From: a virus
DNA: 43,583 nt
Direction: 5' to 3' (one strand)
IMG/VR virus record: IMGVR_UViG_3300017922_000130
Location: 1 to 43,583 of that record
Part shown: positions 31,153-37,957 of the stretch, piece after piece
How the letters are laid out: the number at the start of each line of letters is the position of its first letter
Numbering within the stretch: position 1 is the first letter of the stretch
The notes under the pieces: generated by a model
What the model saw: only the letters and a program-made list of their open reading frames with translations
Database searches by the model: none
What the model was told of the DNA's origin: nothing
Position numbers and translations under genes: made by a program

Positions 31153-31416
31153 TTATTCTATATTTGTTATTAACCATTTTTTAGAATTATCTTCAAATGC
31201 TAAGTCGAACTTAAACTTTTCATCTTCAATCTCACTTTCTAATGAAAATATATAAACTTCTTTTCCTTCTAATTCTTCTATGTTTACTTTATTTATTTTA
31301 TCAACTTTTATTGATTTTAGTTCGTTATTTGCTTCAAATGCAAATTTAACAGGATAGGATAATCCTTTAATAATTAAATTATCAATCATTTTTATTTCTT
31401 TTCCTGTTATCATCAT
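31153..31416 (-). CDS. Small beta-rich protein of unknown function under a probable LexA-controlled promoter
   Basis: 87 residues, MMITGKEIKMIDNLIIKGLS, then VKFAFEANNELKSIKVDKIN, ending LAFEDNSKKWLITNIE. Alternating strands and many acidic/lysine pairs; no motif known to me. ATG at 31416 (or 31413) chosen because GGGGTG lies upstream; a GTG three codons earlier is less likely. The promoter carries an SOS-type operator, so expression should rise on DNA damage and prophage induction. Confidence 0.6.
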   Translation of the reverse strand: MMITGKEIKMIDNLIIKGLSYPVKFAFEANNELKSIKVDKINKVNIEELEGKEVYIFSLESEIEDEKFKFDLAFEDNSKKWLITNIE

Positions 31417-31446
31417 TTTTATCACCCCATATGTTCTTATAAGTAT

Positions 31447-31475
31447 ATTTTATGCGAACATAAGTTCGTTGTAAA
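31447..31475 (-). promoter_or_regulatory. Promoter with a perfect Gram-positive LexA (SOS) box in its spacer
   Basis: Minus strand TTTACA (31470-31475), 17-bp spacer, TAAAAT (31447-31452). The spacer contains CGAAC-N4-GTTCG (31455-31468), a perfect palindrome with the spacing of the Bacillus LexA/DinR box. Repressor bound there would block polymerase. It differs from the phage operators at 43.0-43.1 kb, which have five bases between half-sites. Confidence 0.75.
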
Positions 31476-31498
31476 GGTGATTTTAATTTTTGAAGGCA

Positions 31499-31530
31499 TA
31501 GAAAAAGCCCTAAAATTAGTATTTTAGGAC
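31499..31530 (-). terminator. Terminator of the 31553 gene
   Basis: Minus strand CCTAAAAT-ACTA-ATTTTAGGGC followed by TTTTTCTATGCCTT. The tail after the T-tract recurs at 30431 and 32205. Confidence 0.8.
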
Positions 31531-31552
31531 ATAATAAAGTATATCAATTTAT

Positions 31553-32095
31553 TTATCTCATTTGCCAAAGTATTAAATCAAGTTTTTTAACATCAGTTAT
31601 ATTAATATTAGGATATCTTTTATTAAATAAATCTAATAATATTTTTGATTCACTAGTCGATAGATATCTATTATACCATTTACAAATTTCAGAATATATC
31701 TGAATTGTTTTATTTATTCTATCTTTACAAGAATATGATGGCTTCTTAATATTTAAATTTTTAAGAACATGTTCGTCCCATACTGGTAAATTAGGATTAA
31801 TTGTAGCTACTAACTTGCTACTAAAAGAAGCTTCAACTCTATTAAACTTCTCATAGAAATGATTTAAAACTTCACCGAATGTTATATCTTTACTTTTTGA
31901 ATTCTCCATAAAAGTAAAATACTCATTGTAAAATTCCTGTTTTCTTTGTCTCATTCTGTAAAATCCATTATATTTTTTCTGGAAATCTCTATCTTTTGAT
32001 ACATCTACTTTGTGAAATATTTCCATAATAGTTAAATATTTCTTTAATCCAATATCAATATTATCTAAAGCTAACTCAACTTTAGAAAGGTCCAT
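31553..32095 (-). CDS. Orphan accessory protein, function unknown
   Basis: About 180 residues, helical, basic. Recognisable stretches are RMRQRKQEFYNEYFTFME and SSKLVATINPNLPVWDEHVL, then KNLNIK; the 'INPNLPVWD' turn recalls helix-rich nucleic-acid enzymes of the base-excision type, but I would not assign it. ATG at 32095 chosen (GGGGG eight bases upstream) rather than the GTG at 32110. It has its own promoter and terminator and behaves as an independent cassette, the kind of place where prophage defence genes occur. Confidence 0.65.
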   Translation of the reverse strand: MDLSKVELALDNIDIGLKKYLTIMEIFHKVDVSKDRDFQKKYNGFYRMRQRKQEFYNEYFTFMENSKSKDITFGEVLNHFYEKFNRVEASFSSKLVATINPNLPVWDEHVLKNLNIKKPSYSCKDRINKTIQIYSEICKWYNRYLSTSESKILLDLFNKRYPNINITDVKKLDLILWQMR

Positions 32096-32136
32096 TATTT
32101 TATCCCCCACTCTTTATAACATCATATTTTATTCAA

Positions 32137-32165
32137 AATATAACATATATGGTTAATTTATTCAA
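32137..32165 (-). promoter_or_regulatory. Promoter of the 31553 cassette
   Basis: Minus strand TTGAAT (32160-32165), 17 bp, TATATT (32137-32142). GGTTGAATAAATTAACC overlaps the -35, an imperfect palindrome that may be an operator. Confidence 0.5.
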
Positions 32166-32204
32166 CCAAATATCAATTTTTTTTAGTTAGCAAAATCTTT
32201 CTTC

Positions 32205-32338
32205 AAGGCATAGAAAAAGCCCTCTAGAGTTCATCTCTTAGGGCCCATTATCAAGAATGCTGCGTTTCCTCGGAATCGAATCGATATAACCTCGGCCTAT
32301 TCAAACAGCATATGGTACTCTTGATTTTTCTATACCTT
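32205..32338 (-). ncRNA. Structured leader RNA closed by inverted repeats, ending in a terminator
   Basis: Flanked by AAGGTATAGAAAAA (minus strand, from 32338) and TTTTTCTATGCCTT (to 32205), which can pair over the whole element. Inside are ATCAAGA/TCTTGAT and ATGCTG/CAGCAT helices around a loop carrying CCGAGG twice, then the terminator hairpin GCCCTAAGAG/CTCTAGAGGGC with TTTTT. It lies directly after the probable late promoter, so late transcripts begin with it. Could be an antitermination or attenuation element; not a tRNA. Confidence 0.6.
32219..32244 (-). terminator. Terminator at the head of the late leader
   Basis: Minus strand GCCCTAAGAG, loop ATGAA, CTCTAGAGGGC and TTTTT. A terminator this close to a late promoter is reminiscent of lambda tR', where an antiterminator is required. 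Confidence 0.75.
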
Positions 32339-32348
32339 TACATTTTAT

Positions 32349-32393
32349 ATTTTACTACACTTTCATAGTCGCATTCAATCGCATTTAGTCGCA
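32349..32393 (-). promoter_or_regulatory. Probable late promoter with three helically phased activator sites
   Basis: Minus strand TGCGACT, TGCGATT and TGCGACT (32387-32393, 32377-32383, 32367-32373), exactly 10 bp apart, overlap the end of the DUF1492 gene. A -10-like TAAAAT follows at 32349-32354, and the -35 position falls within the repeats, with no TTGACA match. This fits a promoter that needs an activator; the obvious candidate is the DUF1492 protein itself. Confidence 0.65.
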
Positions 32394-32801
32394 ACTTTTT
32401 ATTTTTTGAACTTCTTTTAATGCTTTTCCATGAATTCTAAATATTGTACTCCTATCATAACCCATAGCACTTGCTACATCTTCCCAGCTTTTACCGCATA
32501 TATATCTCATTTCTAAAAGAACTTGGCAAGTAATATCATTTACCTTGTTGATTGTTTCTAAAATTTCTTTTTTCAAATCAACTAATTTATCAATATCATC
32601 ATTAATTTCATGACTTAAATCTATAAGCTTAACAATAGCATTTTCCATAGGACTTGTCATTTTTGTGCATGATACTTTTTCCTGTGTAATATCTACTGTG
32701 ACTTTTTGTGTCAAACTTTCTAGTCTTTCTTTTTGTTCCAGTTTGTTGTTAATCTTTCTATCCAGCCAAATGGCCTGTGATAAATATTCCTTAGCTTTCA
32801 T
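32385..32801 (-). CDS. DUF1492/ArpU-family late transcription regulator
   Basis: 138 residues. N-terminal helical segment (AKEYLSQAIWLDRKINNKLE) and a sigma-region-4-like HTH at the C-terminus: YICGKSWEDVASAMGYDRST followed by IFRIHGKALK. RinA/ArpU-type proteins switch on late genes in Firmicute phages. ATG after GAGGTGATATAG. It stands at the junction of early and late regions and its last codons form part of the repeat array downstream. Confidence 0.88.
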   Translation of the reverse strand: MKAKEYLSQAIWLDRKINNKLEQKERLESLTQKVTVDITQEKVSCTKMTSPMENAIVKLIDLSHEINDDIDKLVDLKKEILETINKVNDITCQVLLEMRYICGKSWEDVASAMGYDRSTIFRIHGKALKEVQKIKSCD

Positions 32802-32803
32802 GG

Positions 32804-33016
32804 CTATATCACCTCTATTTTTCCACCATAGTAGGTTTCAATTATATAATCCCTTTTTTCTTTATCCAAAGAAAGTATTCTCTCTAAGGCCTTTTTTTGT
32901 CCTAGCTTAAATTCTTCCTCTGTTTTATAAAATCCACAATCAGTTCCTTTACATTTTCTAAGTTTTAAAATTTTGCATCTTTTATTCTTATAAGCAAAGC
33001 AATCTCTTTTTTCCAC
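32804..33016 (-). CDS. Small Cys-containing phage protein
   Basis: 70 residues from a GTG at 33014-33016 (GGGGG seven bases upstream): EKRDCFAYKNKRCKILKLRK, then CKGTDCGFYKTEEEF. Four cysteines suggest a zinc site. Similar small proteins recur beside late regulators in clostridial phages. Slight overlap region with the helicase stop; function unknown. Confidence 0.65.
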   Translation of the reverse strand: MEKRDCFAYKNKRCKILKLRKCKGTDCGFYKTEEEFKLGQKKALERILSLDKEKRDYIIETYYGGKIEVI

Positions 33017-33029
33017 ATTAATTCCCCCT

Positions 33030-34391
33030 CTATGCAACTCTATTTATTCTTGCCCTCACTGCTTTAAGAAGTGATTCTTGAGTTGCTTCTTTATTTTTTA
33101 GTACCTTCATAACATCTTCATCTATAGTTCCTTTTGCTATTAAGTGATGAATAATTACTGTTTCTTTTTGTCCTTGCCTGTGTAGTCTTGCATTTGCTTG
33201 GCTATACAGTTCAAGACTGAAGGTAAGTCCAAACCAAACTATGATATTCCCTCCAGCTTGAAGATTTAGTCCATGTCCCGCTGAAGCTGGATGGGCTAAA
33301 AGTACTTCTATATTTCCTTTATTCCAATCCTCAATGTCTTTTGCTGATTTAAGTTCTCTTAATATCTTGTTTTTTAAATGCTCTTTGATTCTCATAAGGT
33401 CGTGCTTATAAGTATAAAATACAAGTACTGGTTTTCCATTTGCTGCTTCTATTACATCCTCAAGGGCTTTAAGTTTCGCATCATGGATTTCCTTTACATC
33501 TTTATTTTCATCATAAACAGCTCCGTTTGATAGTTGAAGAAGTTTATTGGTAAGAATTGCCGCTGTATTTGCCACTACATCTGCATCCTTTAGAGGTAAC
33601 AGTAAGTCCCTTTCTAACTGTTCGTATTGTCCTTTTGCCTTATCATCTAAGTAAACAGTTATAAAATTATCTATTCTTTCTGGAAGATCTAGATAATCTT
33701 TTGCCTTCATGCTAACACATATATCTGATAACTTTTCATAAATAGCTTCTTTTGCACCATCTTTAGGTTTGTAAGAAAATATAATTTCTCTATTTCTCTT
33801 ATCCGGAAGAAAATATTTTTCTCTAAATCCTGTTATGGTTTTGCCAAGTCTCTTACCACCATCTAAAAGATATATCTGTGGCCATAAATCAATAAGTCCA
33901 TTTGGTGCTGGAGTTCCAGTAAGTCCTACAATTCTTTTTATAAAGGGTCTTACTTTTCTAAGTGCTTTAAATCTTTTAGCTTTATGGGACTTAAAGCTTG
34001 AAAGCTCATCTATCACAACCATGTCAAAGGGCCAATTTGATTTATAAAAATTAACTAACCATGCTACATTCTCTCTGTTTATTATATAAATATCAGCTTT
34101 TGTGTTAAGAGCTTTTATTCTCTCTTTTTCTGCTCCTAACACCTTTGATATTTTTAAATGTCTTAGATGGTCCCACTTTTTTATTTCTTCACCCCATGTA
34201 CTCTCTGCAACCCTAAGAGGTGCTATAACTAATACTTTTACAACATCGAAGTAATCGTATAAAAGTTCATTAATGGCTGTTAGAGTACATACTGTTTTCC
34301 CGAGGCCCATCTCCATCAAAAGGCCTGCTTTTTCTTTATCTATAATCCATTTTGTTGCGTATTTCTGATAAGGATAAGGTGTGTATTTCAA
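33030..34391 (-). CDS. SNF2-family DEAD-like helicase
   Basis: 453 residues with the full set of superfamily 2 motifs: Q-like PYPYQKYATKW, motif I LLMEMGLGKT, motif II VIDELSSFK (DE box), GTPAPN, and C-terminal motif VI QANARLHRQGQKETVIIHHL. In phages this helicase accompanies the VRR-NUC nuclease and primase and probably remodels replication intermediates. TTG start with GGAGG upstream, overlapping the VRR-NUC stop by four bases. Confidence 0.93.
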   Translation of the reverse strand: MKYTPYPYQKYATKWIIDKEKAGLLMEMGLGKTVCTLTAINELLYDYFDVVKVLVIAPLRVAESTWGEEIKKWDHLRHLKISKVLGAEKERIKALNTKADIYIINRENVAWLVNFYKSNWPFDMVVIDELSSFKSHKAKRFKALRKVRPFIKRIVGLTGTPAPNGLIDLWPQIYLLDGGKRLGKTITGFREKYFLPDKRNREIIFSYKPKDGAKEAIYEKLSDICVSMKAKDYLDLPERIDNFITVYLDDKAKGQYEQLERDLLLPLKDADVVANTAAILTNKLLQLSNGAVYDENKDVKEIHDAKLKALEDVIEAANGKPVLVFYTYKHDLMRIKEHLKNKILRELKSAKDIEDWNKGNIEVLLAHPASAGHGLNLQAGGNIIVWFGLTFSLELYSQANARLHRQGQKETVIIHHLIAKGTIDEDVMKVLKNKEATQESLLKAVRARINRVA

Positions 34392-34666
34392 CCCATCACC
34401 TCCTGTATAAAATCATCAACTGCTTTAAACGAATCTATAACGTAAACTTTAAATCCTAAGCTTTCCAGCTGCTTTTTTCTTTTTAGCTGAATAGGTCTAA
34501 GCTTTTTTCCAGGAGCTTTAAGCTCTACGAAATAAATCTTTTCTACTGGAAGAAGTATTAACCTATCTGGTACTCCTGCCATAGTAGGTGATATGAATTT
34601 TAATGCTAGTCCACCTTTTCTTTCCACTTCCCGTTTTAATTTAGATTCTATTTGTTTTTCCTTCAT
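34388..34666 (-). CDS. VRR-NUC domain nuclease
   Basis: 92 residues, a stand-alone PD-(D/E)XK nuclease: GVPDRLILLP (catalytic D), then YFVELKAPGKKLRPIQLKR (E-x-K), with C-terminal LGFKVYVIDS. Typical of small phage structure-specific (flap/Holliday) nucleases. Start codon ATG has a poor ribosome site. Upstream is the iteron-bearing origin. Confidence 0.9.
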   Translation of the reverse strand: MKEKQIESKLKREVERKGGLALKFISPTMAGVPDRLILLPVEKIYFVELKAPGKKLRPIQLKRKKQLESLGFKVYVIDSFKAVDDFIQEVMG

Positions 34667-34702
34667 ATTCTTTAACGATTTAATCCTTTCTTTTTATGAT
34701 AC

Positions 34703-35003
34703 TGTGAACAAAATATAAATGTCGTTCACGCTATATTTAGAACTCCAAACCTACTAATTACAAGGCTTCAATCATTTTAAATTAATCCTATGTGAACATT
34801 ATGACAAGATTTCCTTATAGAGTATTCTTAATTATAGAATTTATAGAATACATCTATATCTATATATTCTTTATTTTATTTTTATCTATATATATAATCT
34901 TGTTCACATTGTTCACATATTAGTTATAATCCTTTAATATTAAAGGATTAGGAGTGTGAACAAAGGGTGTGAACAAGCATTTTTCTTGTTCACGTTGTTC
35001 ACG
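34703..35003. other. Probable replication origin: nine 9-bp iterons, AT-rich stretch, 24-bp palindrome
   Basis: Sites matching TTGTTCACR (either strand, allowing one or two mismatches): 34703, 34722, 34791, 34900, 34909, 34955, 34968, 34986 and 34995. Two pairs (34900/34909 and 34986/34995) are exact head-to-tail 9-mers. Between 34917 and 34955 is a perfect 24-bp palindrome (34927-34950, centred on AATATT). The stretch 34818-34899 is almost pure AT. This pattern matches iteron origins. No gene lies in 34667-35011. Confidence 0.75.
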
Positions 35004-35011
35004 CAAATTTA

Positions 35012-37417
35012 TCAATCCTTACGTACAAAAATTCTCTGTATTCCGTAAATGGGAATTCTTGCTCTACCCTGTTTATTCCCTGTATATTTCTCCCAGCCTT
35101 CAATCTTTCGGAGAATTGCATTTATCTCATAGGAATCTATTTTCCTCATGGCACTAGGTTCTTTTCCAAAAAGTTCACACCATATCTCCATAGCACATAC
35201 CTTATCTCTTCTTACATTACCTACTGTTTCTTTACTAAATTCATCTCCTCTTATGAAACTTCTTCTTTCATAGATATCCATATCATCCCAGTTAGAAGGA
35301 AGAAGTTTTTCTAAATATTCTCTAACAAGTCCCTCTCTTTCATCACTTTCAAGGGCATCAATCTGAGCCTTTTCTGCTTCTTTAATAAGACTATCGGGTA
35401 GAATCAAAGGCTCACCTTTATTGTATAAGTCAAAAGCTTCAGCCCATACCTGCTTTACTTCTTCAGCCTTAATATCCCAAGGCTTCTCTCCCTTACTGCC
35501 CGGGGTCTTAACAGGCCAAAAGCGGCGGCCTCCGGTTATATCCCTTAAAAATCCAGTTTCTTGATTGGTAGTTCCTACAATTATACACTGTCTTGGATGG
35601 TCCTCAACTGTATACCCATAACTGGCTCTATACTTATCATCTTGTCTTGATAAAAAGGACTTTAAGGTTTCTTCATCTACTTTACGAATACCAGCAAGCT
35701 CTCCTACCTCTATAATCCAGTATCCCTGAAGTTTTTCTGCTGCTGTCTTATCTCTCATATCTGAAATTGCTAATGAATCACTAAAAAATTTTCCTCCTAG
35801 TTTAGCAAAGAGAGTACTTTTCCCTACTCCCTGAGGACCATTTAATACAAGAACTGTATCAAATTTAATCCCTGGTTTCATTACCCTTGCTACTGCAGCA
35901 ACTAAAGTTTTTCTCATAACTGCTCTTGTATATTCATTATCCTCTGCACCTAAATATTTGATTAATAAATTATCTATTCTCTTTATTCCATCCCACTCTG
36001 GTAAGTTATTTAAAAACTCTTTAACTGGATGCTTTGATCTTTCAACTGAAACTTTAAGTACAGCCTCTTTAAGCCTGCCTGGAGAGTAGAGTTTATACTT
36101 TTCATCAAAATATCCTGCAAGTGAAACTTCATCTGTTTTATTCCACCCAGCTTTTAATCTTTTCCAAGGCGCTTTACCTTCCACATCAATTCCCCCTCTA
36201 AACTCGTTATAAAAAATTTCATTTAGCTCAGGATCATGTCTAAGTATCAATATCATGTTTGTAAGAGTGTTTTTTAGTTCTCCTTTGTTGTTAATCTCAA
36301 GGTTTGCTTGCCATTCTTCTTGAAAATCCTCACTAGCCTGCATAATTCTTTCACTAGCTATCTGTTTTTTTACCTGGGCATCTTTCACTATCATCTCCTG
36401 CATAGCCTTATATGAAGGAAGCCTTACTACAGGCGTTCCTTCCTTTGCTTCCTCATCTAAATCCCCAAATTTATGAAATCTTACAAGGTCAAATGCATTA
36501 CAAAGCTTACCACTTATAGGGTCACTACCATGATGGGAATATGCAAATAGTCCATCTCCATATACTACAAGGCCTCCAGAGGATGTGCCGGGTATGTAAG
36601 TATATCTATTAGGGTCTTTACATGGTGAGTAAATATCACTTAAAAACTTTTCTATTACATCATGTACTGTATAGGTCCTACAGAAAGCTCCAACTAATCC
36701 ATTCTTCTCAAGAGGATTACCTTGTCTTTCGGCTTGTTTTTTTATCTCTTTTTTAGTCCTTGAACTTTCAGGCCAGTAGCTTGAGTCCTGCCAGTCAGGA
36801 TATCTAGCTAAAACTTCATCAGGCTCAAGCCATTTTTCATCTAATACTTTAAATATATATTCTCCATCATAAGAAGTTGATGGCCAGTACATTAATCTAT
36901 GGGGCTGATAGGTAGTATCATCAAAGAAATCTATTCCTATATCTGCAGCAATTCGTCTTGCTATAGCCTGATATTCATCAGGGGTTACTGCTCTTTTTAA
37001 TGGTATTACTATTCGAAGTCTTGGATTTGTAGGGCTGTGGCTATGGGTTGAATACATAGCGCACCCATAGCCAAACATAGTCTCAACTCCAGCCCATAAA
37101 TCTCCTTTTACATAATCTGCATCAAGGGTAACTAGTTGCCTCCATACTACAGAGTCTGCTTTTCTTCTTCCTCCCTTTAACGTTCCACCTACAAAGCCAC
37201 CTACATCTTTTATTTCATCTCTTTTAGCTTTAGAGAGCTTTTTATATTCTTCATAGGTTTCAGAAGTTCTGATAGTGCTACTTAACCTTTTAACTAATTC
37301 AGACCAGAGCATTTCTCTGTTTTTCCAATTTAACTCTTTTCTACTTCTTCCTGTGGCAATGGTTAGCAGCCCATCATGCTTTAATGATTTAATTTCCTTT
37401 GGATTTAGATTCACCAT
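35012..37417 (-). CDS. VapE/VirE-type phage primase-helicase
   Basis: 801 residues. N-terminal primase-like region: VTLDADYVKG (98-101 acidic pair) and YSTHSHSPTNPRLRIVIPL, as in archaeo-eukaryotic primases. C-terminal SF3-like VirE ATPase: Walker A GPQGVGKST at 527-535, Walker B-like YWIIEVGELAG, sensor-like IIVGTTNQETGFL. Drives initiation of phage replication. ATG after GGAGGTGGTAG. Its 3' end lies next to the iteron origin, so a product binding there is likely. Confidence 0.92.
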   Translation of the reverse strand: MVNLNPKEIKSLKHDGLLTIATGRSRKELNWKNREMLWSELVKRLSSTIRTSETYEEYKKLSKAKRDEIKDVGGFVGGTLKGGRRKADSVVWRQLVTLDADYVKGDLWAGVETMFGYGCAMYSTHSHSPTNPRLRIVIPLKRAVTPDEYQAIARRIAADIGIDFFDDTTYQPHRLMYWPSTSYDGEYIFKVLDEKWLEPDEVLARYPDWQDSSYWPESSRTKKEIKKQAERQGNPLEKNGLVGAFCRTYTVHDVIEKFLSDIYSPCKDPNRYTYIPGTSSGGLVVYGDGLFAYSHHGSDPISGKLCNAFDLVRFHKFGDLDEEAKEGTPVVRLPSYKAMQEMIVKDAQVKKQIASERIMQASEDFQEEWQANLEINNKGELKNTLTNMILILRHDPELNEIFYNEFRGGIDVEGKAPWKRLKAGWNKTDEVSLAGYFDEKYKLYSPGRLKEAVLKVSVERSKHPVKEFLNNLPEWDGIKRIDNLLIKYLGAEDNEYTRAVMRKTLVAAVARVMKPGIKFDTVLVLNGPQGVGKSTLFAKLGGKFFSDSLAISDMRDKTAAEKLQGYWIIEVGELAGIRKVDEETLKSFLSRQDDKYRASYGYTVEDHPRQCIIVGTTNQETGFLRDITGGRRFWPVKTPGSKGEKPWDIKAEEVKQVWAEAFDLYNKGEPLILPDSLIKEAEKAQIDALESDEREGLVREYLEKLLPSNWDDMDIYERRSFIRGDEFSKETVGNVRRDKVCAMEIWCELFGKEPSAMRKIDSYEINAILRKIEGWEKYTGNKQGRARIPIYGIQRIFVRKD

Positions 37418-37754
37418 CTACCACCTCCAAGAGCTCGCACCTTCCGTTAAATCTTCTTACTTTAAGTCCTAGCCCTTTAGCCATTTCTATTTCAGATCTC
37501 ATCCCTTCAGATATTTTTTCACCAAAGGCCCAAAGTTCATTGCATTTTAAAAGCAAATCTAGCCCCATCTTAATACCTGCATTTCTCTCTTCGGGAATGT
37601 TATCATCAAGGAAAGTTGTAAAGATTACATGGGGTGCTAGTGGTATTCCGCCTTCTCTATAGACAAATCTGCAGTACCTTATTGCTCTTTTTATATTTCC
37701 TTCAATATCTCCCCTTAGTGGAGAGCAAACATATACAAATGGTCTTTTGTTCAT
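37389..37754 (-). CDS. DUF4406 nucleoside-deoxyribosyltransferase-like protein
   Basis: 121 residues: FVYVCSPLRGDIEGNIKRAI, then APHVIFTTFLDDNIPEERNA, and ELWAFGEKISEGMRSEIEMA (catalytic-type E). Related to nucleoside 2-deoxyribosyltransferases; may salvage nucleotides or modify NAD-like substrates during infection. ATG after GAGGTG. Overlaps the VapE start. Confidence 0.85.
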   Translation of the reverse strand: MNKRPFVYVCSPLRGDIEGNIKRAIRYCRFVYREGGIPLAPHVIFTTFLDDNIPEERNAGIKMGLDLLLKCNELWAFGEKISEGMRSEIEMAKGLGLKVRRFNGRCELLEVVDGESKSKGN

Positions 37755-37831
37755 ATCTAAACACCTCTCTTTTCAAGGGTTATACATCACTTATGTATAT
37801 TTATACATGTGTAGAATGTATCTATCTCTTC

Positions 37832-37860
37832 TAAGGATCGGAACAATCTTCCGAACCTTA
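37832..37860. repeat. 12-bp inverted repeat upstream of the DUF4406 gene
   Basis: TAAGGATCGGAA and TTCCGAACCTTA (one mismatch) with a 5-bp centre. No T-tract, so not a terminator. GGTACC also occurs twice near 37927 and 37946. The gap 37755-37957 holds nothing else I can name; the inverted repeat may be a binding site or an mRNA 5' hairpin. Confidence 0.55.
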
Positions 37861-37957
37861 ATCCTTCTCTTTTGAAACTCAATTATTAACAGAATTTCAA
37901 TTTATTTTAAACAAACTTTAGTGGGTGGGTACCTCCCTTTTCGTTAGGTACCTATCT

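Noticed and set aside
31455-31468. A fifth operator of the phage repressor
   Set aside because: Half-sites are alike but the spacer is four bases, not five as in all four operators at 43.0-43.1 kb; LexA is the better fit.
32245-32340. tRNA-like sequence (TTCGATTCCGAGG) in the late leader
   Set aside because: CCGAGG is repeated directly rather than inverted, so no T-arm forms, and no anticodon arm or CCA-compatible acceptor pairing is present.
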